From Mesorhizobium sp. B2-1-1 (GTDB taxonomy: Bacteria > Pseudomonadota > Alphaproteobacteria > Rhizobiales > Rhizobiaceae), in assembly GCF_006442975.2 (NCBI RefSeq), contig NZ_CP083954.1:2425501-2489500 (forward strand): 64,000 nucleotides of DNA. Direction: 5' to 3'. Under the pieces are notes generated by a model. The model searched no databases and was not told the origin of the DNA. It saw only the letters and a list, made by a program, of their open reading frames with translations. A program made the translations under genes and the position numbers. Shown here piece by piece: positions 35,701-45,064 of this stretch (the stretch's first letter is position 1; every line of letters begins with the position of its first letter).

Positions 35701-37374
35701 ATGACGATCCAGGAACGACGGCCGCGTGATCGCGGACCAAAGGGCAGGCCGCTGGATGACGCTGCGCTCGCCGAGGTTCAGGCGCTCCTGGGCGCGCGCC
35801 AGCGACGGCGCGACTTGCTGATCGAATTCCTTCATCTGATCCAGGACCGATATGGCTGCCTGTCGGCGCGGCATTTGCGGGCGCTGGCGCAAGATATGCG
35901 CTTGTCGCAGGCCGAGGTCTACGAGGTGGCGACCTTCTACGACCATTTCGACGTTGTGAAGGAAGGCGAGATGCCGCCTGCGCCGTTGACAATCCGCGTG
36001 TGCGATTCAGTGAGTTGCATGCTGGCGGGCGCCGACACGCTCCTGGCTGAATTGCAAGCGGGCGCCGATCCAGCGGCGATCAGGGTCATGCGCGCGCCCT
36101 GCATGGGCCGTTGCGCTGGCGCGCCTGCCGCGCGTATCGGTGATCGCGAGGTCGACCAGGCAACCGCCGAGGGCCTGAGGCGCATGGCCGCGGCAGCGGA
36201 GACCGGTGTGAACGTGCCCGATTATGTCGGGCTGGAGGCGTATCGGCAGGCGGGCGGCTACCAGCTTTTGCAGCGGGTACGGATTGGGGCGCTGACCACG
36301 GACGAGCTCATCGCCACCGTGGGCGATGCGGGCTTGAGGGGTCTGGGCGGTGCGGGTTTTCCCGCTGGCAAGAAGTGGCAGTTCGTGCGTTCCTATCCGG
36401 GCCCGCGTCTGATGTCGATCAATGGCGACGAGGGGGAGCCCGGCACCTTCAAGGACCGCATCTATCTCGAGCGAGATCCGCACCGTGCCTTTGAGGGTGC
36501 ATTGATCGCGGCGCACGCCGTCGAGGCGGAACGGATCTATCTTTACATGCGTGACGAATACCCTGCGGTGCTCGCCATTCTTCGTCAGGAGATCGCCGCA
36601 CTCGAGGCCACCGGCATCGTCAAGCCGGGCTTCATCGAGCTCCGCCGCGGCGCTGGTGCGTATATCTGCGGCGAGGAGAGTGCGATGCTGGAAAGCATCG
36701 AGGGCAAGCGCGGCATGCCGCGCCACCGCCCCCCCTACATCGCCGAGGTCGGCCTGTTCGGACGACCGACGCTCAACCATAATGTCGAGACGCTCTGGTG
36801 GATCCGCGACATCGTCGAAAAGGGCGCGCAATGGTTCGCTGCGCAGGGCAGGCCCGGCCACCGTGGCATCCGCTCATGGTCCGTATCCGGCCGGGTGAAA
36901 AATCCCGGCGTCAAGCTGGCGCCGGCCGGCGTCACGGTACGCGAATTGATCGACGACTATTGCGGCGGTATGGCGGACGGTCATGAGTTCAAGGCCTATT
37001 TGCCGGGTGGCGCCTCAGGCGGCATCCTGCCAGCAGCACTGGGGGACATTCCGCTCGATTTCGGCGGCGATCTGGCCAAGCAGGGCGCCTTCGTCGGGTC
37101 CCATGCTATAGTCGTGTTCTCGCGGGCCGACAATATAAAGCAGGTCACGCTCAACCTCATGAAATTCTTCAAACATGAGAGCTGCGGGAAGTGCACGCCT
37201 TGTCGCGAGGGAACCGAAAAGTTGGTGGCTATCTTGCAGGAGCAGGGCCCGATGCCGGAAGACAAGATTCGCGACCTCGAAGCCGTGATGCGCGATTCGT
37301 CGATCTGCGGCCTGGGCCAGGCGGCGCCCAATCCGATCAACCATCTGCTGACGCATTTCCGGAGTGACCTCTGA
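35701..37374 (+). CDS. NAD-dependent formate dehydrogenase beta subunit (NuoE-NuoF fusion)
   Basis: A 557-residue diaphorase subunit that combines two proteins. The NuoE-like part (about 1-170) has 2Fe-2S ligands in CDSVSC and CMGRC. The NuoF-like part has the FMN/NAD region GGAGFPAGKKW, the segment CGEESAMLESIEGKRGMPRH and the 4Fe-4S ligands ESCGKCTPCREG plus a later Cys in SSICGLGQ. The same fusion is known from the tungsten-dependent FDH1 of Methylobacterium. It hands electrons from formate to NAD+. GGGGAGG precedes the ATG. The stop overlaps the next start as TGATG, so the two subunits are made together. Confidence 0.9.
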   Translation: MTIQERRPRDRGPKGRPLDDAALAEVQALLGARQRRRDLLIEFLHLIQDRYGCLSARHLRALAQDMRLSQAEVYEVATFYDHFDVVKEGEMPPAPLTIRVCDSVSCMLAGADTLLAELQAGADPAAIRVMRAPCMGRCAGAPAARIGDREVDQATAEGLRRMAAAAETGVNVPDYVGLEAYRQAGGYQLLQRVRIGALTTDELIATVGDAGLRGLGGAGFPAGKKWQFVRSYPGPRLMSINGDEGEPGTFKDRIYLERDPHRAFEGALIAAHAVEAERIYLYMRDEYPAVLAILRQEIAALEATGIVKPGFIELRRGAGAYICGEESAMLESIEGKRGMPRHRPPYIAEVGLFGRPTLNHNVETLWWIRDIVEKGAQWFAAQGRPGHRGIRSWSVSGRVKNPGVKLAPAGVTVRELIDDYCGGMADGHEFKAYLPGGASGGILPAALGDIPLDFGGDLAKQGAFVGSHAIVVFSRADNIKQVTLNLMKFFKHESCGKCTPCREGTEKLVAILQEQGPMPEDKIRDLEAVMRDSSICGLGQAAPNPINHLLTHFRSDL

Positions 37375-40166
37375 TGGCCGAGAGCGTGGTATTCACCCTC
37401 AATGGGCAAACCGTGAGCGCCGCCCCTGGCGAGACTATCTGGGATGTCGCCAAGCGCCAGGGAACAAAGATTCCGCATCTGTGCCATGTCGACATGCCGG
37501 GCTATCGTCCCGACGGCAATTGCCGCGCCTGCATGGTCGACATCGAAGGCGAGCGCGTGCTGGCTGCCTCCTGCGTTCGCCAGCCTTCCGCCGGCATGGT
37601 CGTGAAAACCGATACCGAACGCGCCCGCAAATCGCGCGAGATGGTATTCGAGCTCCTCGCAAGCAACATGCGACCGGCGAGCGACGGTCCAGACAACCAG
37701 TCGGCATTCTGGCAATGGGCCGGTTCGATGGGGATTTCGGGCAGCCGATACCGTTCCAAGTTCACCGAGGAGGGGCTAGCGCCAGAATTCGACATCACCA
37801 ATCCGGCCATTGCCGTCAATCTCGACGCGTGCATCACCTGCGGCGCTTGCGTGCGCGCCTGCCGCGAGGTGCAGGTCAACGACGTGATCGGCATGGCCGA
37901 GCGCGGCAATCACTCGATTCCTGTCTTCGATATGCACGATCCGATGGGCCTGTCGACCTGCGTCACCTGTGGCGAATGCGTCCAGGCTTGCCCGACTGGT
38001 GCGCTCTACGAGAAATCGCTGATGGACGAGACCGGCAAGACGCGTGTCGTCCAGGCGTTCGACAAGGTCGTCGATACGGTTTGCCCGTTTTGCGGCGTTG
38101 GCTGCCAGACGCAGGTCGCTGTCAAGGACAATAAAATCGTCCAGGTTGACGGCCGTAACGGTCCGGCGAACGAGAACCGGCTCTGCGTCAAGGGGCGCTT
38201 TGGCTTCGACTATGTGATGTCGCCCGAACGGCTGACGAAGCCGCTGATCCGTCGCGACGACGCGCCGAAGGCCGGCGACATTGATCTGCGCAGTGTCGAC
38301 CCGCTGACAGTGTTCCGCGAGGCCAGCTGGGAAGAGGCGCTGGAGCGCGCTGCCAGCGGGCTGAAACGCATCCGCGACCAGCATGGTGGCAAGGCGCTGG
38401 CTGGCTTCGGCTCGGCAAAGGGGTCGAATGAGGAGGCCTATCTCTTCCAGAAATTCGTCCGGCAGGGTTTCGGCACCAACAATATCGACCACTGCACCCG
38501 GCTCTGCCACGCCTCTTCCGTGGCCGCTCTGATGGAGGGCGTCGGCTCTGGCGCGGTCTCGGCGCCTTTCATGGACGCCATGAAGGCCGAATGCGTGATC
38601 ATCATCGGGGCGCGGCCGGCGACAAACCATCCAGTGGCCGCCACCTATTTCAAGCAAGCGGCAAAGCGCGGCACCAAGCTGATCGTGATGGATCCGCGCG
38701 GCCAGGAACTGATGCGCCACGCCAGCTATGCGCTGCGCTTCAAGCCGGGCAGCGACGTGGCGATGCTCAACGCGCTGCTGCACGTCATCATAGAAGAGAG
38801 GCTCTATGACGAGCAGTACATCCAGGCCAATGTCTCCGGCTTCGAGGCATTGAAGGCCAAGGTGAAGGATTTTTCGCCCGAGGCGATGGCTCCCGTCTGC
38901 GGCATCGAGGCCGGTGTACTGCGCGAGGTGGCGCGCACCTATGCCAAGGCGGAGCGCTCGATGATTTTTTGGGGCATGGGCATTTCGCAGCACACCCACG
39001 GCACGGACAATTCGCGCTGCCTGATCGCGCTGGCGCTGATCACGGGGCATGTCGGGCGCGCCGGCACAGGCCTGCATCCGCTGCGCGGCCAGAACAATGT
39101 CCAGGGCGCCTCGGACGCGGGCCTCATCCCGATGTATTTCCCCGACTACAAATCGGTGGAGAATGCCGATATCCGCGGCCAGTACGAGAATTTCTGGGGC
39201 CAGACGCTCGACCCCAAACGCGGCTTGACCGTCGTCGAGATCGTCGACGCGATCCATGACGGCGAGATCCGGGGCATGTACATCATGGGCGAGAACCCGG
39301 CCATGTCCGATCCGGACCAGAGCCATGCGCGCGCCGCACTCGCCAAGCTAGAGCATCTGGTTGTTCAGGACATCTTCCTGACCGAAACAGCGTGGCATGC
39401 CGACGTGGTGCTCCCTGCCTCCGCGCATGCTGAGAAGCTCGGCACTTACACCAATACCAATCGGCAGGTGCAGATCGGCCGGCCGGCCGTCAACCTGCCG
39501 GGCGAGGCGCGGCAGGATCTCGATCTCATCATCGAGCTTGCCAGACGCATGGGGCTGGACTGGAACTACGGGCACGTTTCGGACGTCTTCGGCGAAATGG
39601 CGCAAGTAATGCCGTCGCTGAAGCACATTTCCTGGGAGCGCATCGAACGCGAGGAGTCCGTCGTCTATCCTGCCGATGGTCCTGATGTTCCTGGCAACGA
39701 GATCGTCTTCACCACCGGGTTTCCGACCGCGGATGGCCGCGGGCGCATCGTGCCCGCCGACCTCCTGCCTCCCGACGAGGTGCCCGACGACGAATATCCT
39801 CTGGTGCTAACCACTGGTCGCTTGCTGGAGCACTGGCACACGGGCGCCATGACGCGCCGCGCCGGGGTGCTCAACGCGATCGAGCCCTACGGCATTGCCG
39901 CGATGAATCCCTACGAGATCAAGCGCCGCGGCCTTGCGCAGGGAGACGTGATCAACGTGGAGACGCGGCGCGGCGTCGTCGAAGCCATTCTGCGGGCCGA
40001 TCGAGAGGTCGCCGATGGCATGGTGTTCATGCCGTTCTGCTTTAACGAGAGCCCGGCCAACATGCTTACCAATCCTATGCTCGATCCTTACGGCAAGATC
40101 CCCGAGTTCAAATATTGTGCCGCGCGGATCGTGCCGGCATCGAGATCGGTCGAAGCTGCCGAATGA
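37374..40166 (+). CDS. fdhF: Formate dehydrogenase catalytic (alpha) subunit, W/Mo-bis-MGD
   Basis: A 930-residue catalytic subunit oxidising formate to CO2. The N-terminal 2Fe-2S domain holds HLCHVDMPGYRPDGNCRAC. Two 4Fe-4S clusters follow (CITCGACVRACREVQ and CVTCGECVQACPTG), then the cofactor-domain cluster CPFCGVGCQTQV. The metal ligand is Cys378 in NNIDHCTRLCHASSV, not selenocysteine. The 1-bp overlap with the beta subunit gives fixed stoichiometry. No separate gamma or delta subunit follows, as in two-subunit FDH1 enzymes. Tungstate importer and cofactor genes close by make tungsten likely, though molybdenum cannot be excluded. Confidence 0.94.
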   Translation: MAESVVFTLNGQTVSAAPGETIWDVAKRQGTKIPHLCHVDMPGYRPDGNCRACMVDIEGERVLAASCVRQPSAGMVVKTDTERARKSREMVFELLASNMRPASDGPDNQSAFWQWAGSMGISGSRYRSKFTEEGLAPEFDITNPAIAVNLDACITCGACVRACREVQVNDVIGMAERGNHSIPVFDMHDPMGLSTCVTCGECVQACPTGALYEKSLMDETGKTRVVQAFDKVVDTVCPFCGVGCQTQVAVKDNKIVQVDGRNGPANENRLCVKGRFGFDYVMSPERLTKPLIRRDDAPKAGDIDLRSVDPLTVFREASWEEALERAASGLKRIRDQHGGKALAGFGSAKGSNEEAYLFQKFVRQGFGTNNIDHCTRLCHASSVAALMEGVGSGAVSAPFMDAMKAECVIIIGARPATNHPVAATYFKQAAKRGTKLIVMDPRGQELMRHASYALRFKPGSDVAMLNALLHVIIEERLYDEQYIQANVSGFEALKAKVKDFSPEAMAPVCGIEAGVLREVARTYAKAERSMIFWGMGISQHTHGTDNSRCLIALALITGHVGRAGTGLHPLRGQNNVQGASDAGLIPMYFPDYKSVENADIRGQYENFWGQTLDPKRGLTVVEIVDAIHDGEIRGMYIMGENPAMSDPDQSHARAALAKLEHLVVQDIFLTETAWHADVVLPASAHAEKLGTYTNTNRQVQIGRPAVNLPGEARQDLDLIIELARRMGLDWNYGHVSDVFGEMAQVMPSLKHISWERIEREESVVYPADGPDVPGNEIVFTTGFPTADGRGRIVPADLLPPDEVPDDEYPLVLTTGRLLEHWHTGAMTRRAGVLNAIEPYGIAAMNPYEIKRRGLAQGDVINVETRRGVVEAILRADREVADGMVFMPFCFNESPANMLTNPMLDPYGKIPEFKYCAARIVPASRSVEAAE

Positions 40167-40429
40167 CGTTTGGAAACTGCCCGCGGAGGTGGTGTTGGGC
40201 GATGGCTGACTTGAGGAAGTCCATTGTCCGACGGCCGCCGGAATAGTCGGGCAGGCCGTCGCGAAGGCTCGCGACAGGTGGGAGGGGCTCTGTCGGCGGC
40301 CAGATGTCAGCCATAGTTGTGCGGAACGCCTTCAACTCGGCGTTTTTCTCGCGAGGTTTGATTTGGCTGAAGGCGACGCGAGATGCGATCACCGGCCGAC
40401 CAGCAGCAGCCTTCCGACGAGTGCTGCTG

Positions 40430-41050
40430 TTAGAGTATATCGTTAGGATAGATGCCCCAAAGGCGGGTTTGCCTGACGAAGCCTGCCAGCGAATTGACCG
40501 CGACCCTGCACCATTGGCCGTCGCAGCGCACCAGTTCGACAATTACTTCCGGCGCCAGCCATGCGGTAACGAGGCTGGAAACCGAAGGCTTCCCGCGCAG
40601 CGCGATCTTGTCCTTGCTCCATGGGGCGGTTACAGCGGTCCTTCGCCCCGAAAGAAGCGGACCGAAGACCCAGCCGGATGTTCCCTGCCAGTCTCGCACG
40701 CGCCGCCAGTTTCCATATTCCTGGTAGATTTCAAGCGGAATCCTGGGCCGGACATAAACCCATTCGACGTCATATTGGGTGCCCGGTCCGACCCGCATAT
40801 TCACAGGAGAACTCTTCAACGACGCGAAGCGGGGCAAGGCAATCCCATTGGCGGCAGCTTGAGGGCCAGCCTTTGTGACAGTTGCAACACATAGTGCAGC
40901 GATGAGGCAACAACGAAGGACGCTACCCGTGACGAAAAAGCCGCAACCGGCGTCTTGATAAGTCGACGAGACGACGTTGCTCCGAGGCGCACAACCGCGG
41001 CGTCTCACAGCGAAGCCCCATGCGAAGGATTGAAGAGGGCTCGAGGACAT
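40430..41050 (-). CDS. SH3-domain (DUF1058-like) secreted or membrane-bound protein
   Basis: A 206-residue product with a hydrophobic segment (LRCCLIAALCVATVTKAG) that could be a signal peptide or anchor after about 45 residues of lead-in. Two bacterial SH3-like modules follow: SPVNMRVGPGTQYDVEWV and then DKIALRGKPSVSSLVTAW with GQWCRVAVNSLAGFVRQ. Such domains bind peptidoglycan or other cell-wall ligands. The real start is uncertain; the ATG at 41050 has no ribosome binding site and the true start may lie closer to the hydrophobic stretch. It lies 81 bp downstream of the DD-carboxypeptidase gene on the same strand, so they may be cotranscribed. Confidence 0.72.
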   Translation of the reverse strand: MSSSPLQSFAWGFAVRRRGCAPRSNVVSSTYQDAGCGFFVTGSVLRCCLIAALCVATVTKAGPQAAANGIALPRFASLKSSPVNMRVGPGTQYDVEWVYVRPRIPLEIYQEYGNWRRVRDWQGTSGWVFGPLLSGRRTAVTAPWSKDKIALRGKPSVSSLVTAWLAPEVIVELVRCDGQWCRVAVNSLAGFVRQTRLWGIYPNDIL

Positions 41051-41131
41051 CTTTCGATATTGCCGCGTGGTCCTGGTGAGACAACGTCGGGAGAGGCGAG
41101 TTGCAGCGTTCGCATGGGCGTTCGATCCCAC

Positions 41132-42436
41132 CTACCGAGTGAGCGCGTAGCAATCGATTTTTTTGAGCGCCAGTCGCCCGCAAGCGCGCCACGCTTCCGA
41201 CTTGTTATCGAAGCCGGCATATCGGGCGCGGTAGTACACATCGCCATCTTTTTCGAAGGCCTCGGTAAAAGCAGAAGTGTTCGAAAGCAGTTTTGGCGCT
41301 TTGCGAGCCGCGAGTGAAAGGATTTCACGAGCTGCGGCCTTGCTTGGCATCGATCCAATCTGGATGATCCATTGACCTTCTTGGGTGGAAGCGGTGCTGA
41401 TCGGATCGATGGCATCGGCAGACAAGGCCTGCTCCCTGGACACATCGCCCATCGCCTCAGCGGCGAAAGCGGCTCGGGAATCGGCCACCCGGGCTGGCTT
41501 CCACGTCGGAGTGGGCACCGATGCGTTCGAAGCCGCGGAGGCGACCAATGCGCTTTCTCCGCCACGATCGATCCTGAACCGGTCCGGACCGTTGGAAGCC
41601 TTAGCCAGATAGCGGCTGATGAGACGCTTCATGCGTGCATCTCGGCTCCTGACCGTATGTCCGCCCATCACCACCGCGACGATGCTGCGGCCCTGCGCCT
41701 CGACGGAAGAAACCAGGTTGAAGCCCGAGGCATTCGTGTATCCCGTTTTGATCCCATCCACGCCCTTCACCCGGCCGAGCAGATGGTTGTGATTGCCGAA
41801 GCGCCGACCTTTGTATTTGAAGGATCGGGTGTTGAAGTAGGAATAATAGCCAGGGTGATGATCCCTGAGCGCCAGGCCAAGGCGTGCCATGTCGCGCGCC
41901 GTGGTCTTCTGGGCTGTGTCGGGCAGTCCGTTAGCGTTCCTGAACGTGGTGGAGGTCATTCCCAACTGTCGTGCTTTTTGCGTCATGAGACGTGCAAAGC
42001 CGACCTCCGACCCGCCGAGGAACTCGCCAATGGCCGTCGCGGCATCGTTGGCGGACTTCGTTACCAGCGCCAATATGACCTGTTCGACGGTGATCGTTTG
42101 ACCCTGCTTCAGTCCGAGCTTGGAGGGCGCCTCGTTGGCAGCATTGGCCGATACCGGTATTGCCGTGCCTTTCGAGATCCTGCCGCTCTCAAGGGCGTCG
42201 AAGATGAGGTAGAGCGTCATCATCTTGGTGAGAGATGCTGGATAGCGCGGAGCATCCGCATGATCCCTGTAGAGGGTCTTGCCGGTCTTGGCATCGATGA
42301 CAATGGCTGAAAATCTGGAATTGGCCTGCACGGCGGAAGCAAAGGCGGCGCAAAACACGATGACGACCGAGATCCTCAAGGCGAATTTCAACAATGACGC
42401 CGGCAAGGCGACAAGCTTCTCCAATACCAGATACAT
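41132..42436 (-). CDS. D-alanyl-D-alanine carboxypeptidase with SPOR domain (PBP5/6 type)
   Basis: A 434-residue low-molecular-weight penicillin-binding protein that trims pentapeptides of peptidoglycan. The triad of motifs is visible: Ser in SLTKMMTLYL, SANDAA, and KTGYTNASG. A signal segment (LLKFALRISVVIVFCAAFA) precedes it. At the C-terminus, GQWIIQIGSMPSKAAAREIL resembles a SPOR domain that binds denuded glycan strands at the septum, an extra not found in E. coli PBP5. The ATG at 42436 is chosen over 42487 by signal position. Confidence 0.92.
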   Translation of the reverse strand: MYLVLEKLVALPASLLKFALRISVVIVFCAAFASAVQANSRFSAIVIDAKTGKTLYRDHADAPRYPASLTKMMTLYLIFDALESGRISKGTAIPVSANAANEAPSKLGLKQGQTITVEQVILALVTKSANDAATAIGEFLGGSEVGFARLMTQKARQLGMTSTTFRNANGLPDTAQKTTARDMARLGLALRDHHPGYYSYFNTRSFKYKGRRFGNHNHLLGRVKGVDGIKTGYTNASGFNLVSSVEAQGRSIVAVVMGGHTVRSRDARMKRLISRYLAKASNGPDRFRIDRGGESALVASAASNASVPTPTWKPARVADSRAAFAAEAMGDVSREQALSADAIDPISTASTQEGQWIIQIGSMPSKAAAREILSLAARKAPKLLSNTSAFTEAFEKDGDVYYRARYAGFDNKSEAWRACGRLALKKIDCYALTR

Positions 42437-42716
42437 CCGCCCGCCCGTCGCCGCTCCGTGTAAAATGTGGCCGGGCGAGCCGGCCATCGGATCACGAAGC
42501 TAGGCAGGCACCGTTACCAATTGGTTATCGCATTCTTAACGAGAGGCCTCAAATTGTCTCGGCTCTATCCCTCGATTCCGCACCAGATAAGGTCGGCCGC
42601 CGTGACGGTTCGCGGAACGCCGCACGGCTCGAGGCGCGCATCGATTGCGGCATCGACTACCAGGATGCTTCCGCGGAAGACAAGTCGATCTTGCTAGAAG
42701 ATTCTATTCCACATCC

Positions 42717-43409
42717 TCAGGTCCGTACCCTAAGCGCTTGCTCCATCCTGTCGGCGATCTGTGTGACGATATAGGCAATCACCATGTAGATCACGACGGC
42801 AATCACGAAGGCTTCGAGATAGTAGAAATTCAACGCGGCGGTCAGTTGTGATTGCGCGAAGATATCGACAACCTCGATGGCGAATCCGAGTGAAAGCGCC
42901 TTCATGATAACCATCATCGAGGTTGTCAGATCGGGAATTGCTGTCAGGGCGACCTGGGGAAATAGCACCCGTCGAAACAATTGGCCCCTTGTATAGCCAA
43001 GCGAATAGGCTGCGTCTGCCTGACCGGTGTCAAAGGCGTTGAGGGCTCCTTTGATAATCTCGGCCTGGAACGCGGCGACACAGCCGGTCACCGCAATGAC
43101 AAGGATAACCCAATTGGGCGTTTGGTGGGCGTTGAAGTCTATGCCAACCAATGAAAACAGAAACTGAAGCGCGGGGGGAAGACCGAAATAGGCGAGGAAG
43201 ATCACGATCACCATCGGAACGCCCTTGAAGACGACCTTGTAGGCCATGACGAGCTCTCGCAGTGCGGGAATCCGTCTATATTCCACAAGAGCAAACAGGC
43301 TGCCGACCATCGTCGAGAGCACGAAGATCGTGAGGGCCATTGCAAGCGTTACGGGTACGGCGCCCAGAATTTCCCGCGAGTCCTGGAGCAGGATATCGGT
43401 CTCAAACAT
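42717..43409 (-). CDS. Amino acid ABC transporter permease
   Basis: A 230-residue HisM/GlnP-type permease with five hydrophobic segments and the loop GALNAFDTGQADAAYSLGYT, which is the EAA-like ATPase-contact region of polar amino acid importers. AAGGG lies before the ATG at 43409; the TTG at 43415 is not needed. It is the last gene of the minus-strand run that starts with the LysR regulator at 49339. The importer's substrate is unknown and should be tied to the enzymes encoded upstream. Confidence 0.9.
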   Translation of the reverse strand: MFETDILLQDSREILGAVPVTLAMALTIFVLSTMVGSLFALVEYRRIPALRELVMAYKVVFKGVPMVIVIFLAYFGLPPALQFLFSLVGIDFNAHQTPNWVILVIAVTGCVAAFQAEIIKGALNAFDTGQADAAYSLGYTRGQLFRRVLFPQVALTAIPDLTTSMMVIMKALSLGFAIEVVDIFAQSQLTAALNFYYLEAFVIAVVIYMVIAYIVTQIADRMEQALRVRT

Positions 43410-43429
43410 GGTCAAATACCCTTGTTAGG

Positions 43430-44146
43430 TCACACGCTCGCGATCAGTGTGTTCTTGATCTGAGCAGATGTCGTAGCCTCCGGTGCCTGCATCGGGGAAC
43501 GAAGCTCGAAGAAGCGGACGATGAGCCATGCGATCAGGCACATCACCGAATAGATGACCGCCAGCACGAGATAGGTTTCGAACTGGTACTGATTATAGTC
43601 GCGCTCCATGATCAAATGCGCGGTCGCCATGACATCCGCCGCCCCGATGTACATCACCAGCGCAACGTTATGGATCAGGTAGATGACGGAGTTCCCGTAG
43701 CCCGGCAATGCGAAGTGCACTGCTTGTGGCCCGATGACGCGCGTGATTTTCTGGCGAAAGGTATATCCAAGACTGTCTGCCGCATCATGCTGGCCGCGAT
43801 CGACGGCCAGATATGCAGGTCGCAGGACTTCTGACAGGTAGCCGCCGTGATAAAAGCTCAATGCCACCATGGCGGCGATCGTCGGCGAGAAAAAATCTTC
43901 GGAGCCGAACAGGATTACCAGCAAGGGAAGCCCGTAAAACGCAACGAACAATTGGAGGACGACGGGAACACTCCGGGCATAGGATACGTAGAGATCCGCC
44001 AGGTGACTGATCACTGGCACCCTGCGGACCCGGAGTGTTGTCGCAAGGAGAGCTAGGCAGAACCCAGCAATGAGGGCCGTAAAAGTGATGGCCAGCGTCA
44101 GCGGCAACGCCGAGAGCAACTCGGGAATCATAGCAGAAACGTCCAC
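43430..44146 (-). CDS. Amino acid ABC transporter permease
   Basis: The partner permease (238 residues) has five transmembrane segments and the ATPase-contact loop VDRGQHDAADSLGYTFRQ. The likely start is the GTG at 44146, 8 bp after an AAGGAG; the GTG at 44155 would sit directly on that site. It is separated by 20 bp from the next permease and by 66 bp from the binding-protein gene. The two permeases share about the same architecture and form a heterodimer. Confidence 0.88.
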   Translation of the reverse strand: MDVSAMIPELLSALPLTLAITFTALIAGFCLALLATTLRVRRVPVISHLADLYVSYARSVPVVLQLFVAFYGLPLLVILFGSEDFFSPTIAAMVALSFYHGGYLSEVLRPAYLAVDRGQHDAADSLGYTFRQKITRVIGPQAVHFALPGYGNSVIYLIHNVALVMYIGAADVMATAHLIMERDYNQYQFETYLVLAVIYSVMCLIAWLIVRFFELRSPMQAPEATTSAQIKNTLIASV

Positions 44147-44212
44147 TTGGAACACTCCTTCTTGCAGTTCTGCCTCAACGCCGGCTATCCAGATGCAGCT
44201 GAGGACGCCTTG

Positions 44213-45040
44213 TTACTTCATGTACTTCACGATGTCCTCGCCGAACCACTTCTGCGAGAGCTTGTCGATCGTGCCGTCGTCCTTCAGTTCCTTGAGCACC
44301 TTGTTGACGTCCTCGGCCAGGATCTTGTTTTCCGCTGACCGGTGAATCAGCATGTACGTGTTGTTGCTGTAGACCGGATCGGATGCCACGATATCGAGCT
44401 TCTTGTTGTCGATGACCGCCTGCTCACCGAGGTTAGACGGTAGAACCAATGCGTCGAACTTGCCGTTCTGAACTTCATCCAGGCGGTTCGGGTAGGGGAT
44501 CCCGGCGCTCGATGCCGTGACGTCGAGCTTGTATTGCGGATTCTCTTTCTGCCAGTTCATGATGAACTTGTAGGTTCCGCCACCGGCTGTGGTCGGAACG
44601 ATCCTCTTGCCGACCAGGTCCTTCATTTCCTTTATGCCGCTGTCTTTCTTGCTGTAGATTTTCATCAGACTGGCGCCCATCGGGTTCTCTGGAATGATGA
44701 ATTGCTTCTCTCGCTCGGGCGACTTGTAGTAGCCACCTACGGCGATGTCGTACTTCCCGGTGGCAAGGCCGGTTTCCTGGGCGATATCAGAGACACCTTC
44801 CATTTCGAACTTGTATTGCGGCAGCTTCGCATTGATCGCCCTCAGAAGATCGGGCTCATAGCCTTGCGGTTCGACGCCGATGGCGCCCCAGGCCAGCGGC
44901 TTGGATTCGGCAGACGTCGCGATCTTGATCGTCCGGACGGTCTGACCATAGCTGGCCCCCGCGGTTGCAAGGGCAATTGCGATGCCACCAGCGACGGCCA
45001 GGACATAGCGGCGGGAAAAACAGGATGTGATTGCAGACAT
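44213..45040 (-). CDS. Amino acid ABC transporter binding protein (type 3 fold)
   Basis: A 275-residue periplasmic protein with signal SRRYVLAVAGGIAIALATAG, cleaved near ASYG. The mature part is of the lysine/arginine/ornithine-binding type (IKIATSAESKPLAWG, YKFEMEGVSDIAQETGLATG). The C-terminal KDDGTIDKLSQKWFGEDIV matches the type-3 SBP ending. AAGGGA precedes the ATG. The ligand is not predictable; the associated oxidative enzymes suggest an unusual amine or amino acid. Confidence 0.9.
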   Translation of the reverse strand: MSAITSCFSRRYVLAVAGGIAIALATAGASYGQTVRTIKIATSAESKPLAWGAIGVEPQGYEPDLLRAINAKLPQYKFEMEGVSDIAQETGLATGKYDIAVGGYYKSPEREKQFIIPENPMGASLMKIYSKKDSGIKEMKDLVGKRIVPTTAGGGTYKFIMNWQKENPQYKLDVTASSAGIPYPNRLDEVQNGKFDALVLPSNLGEQAVIDNKKLDIVASDPVYSNNTYMLIHRSAENKILAEDVNKVLKELKDDGTIDKLSQKWFGEDIVKYMK

Positions 45041-45064
45041 TTCTTGGGTTCCCTTCTTGTTGAG

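Noticed and set aside
37776..39326. A 516-codon open frame opposite the formate dehydrogenase alpha gene
   Set aside because: The plus strand encodes a well-motifed enzyme. The antisense product has no domain and a composition typical of shadow frames.
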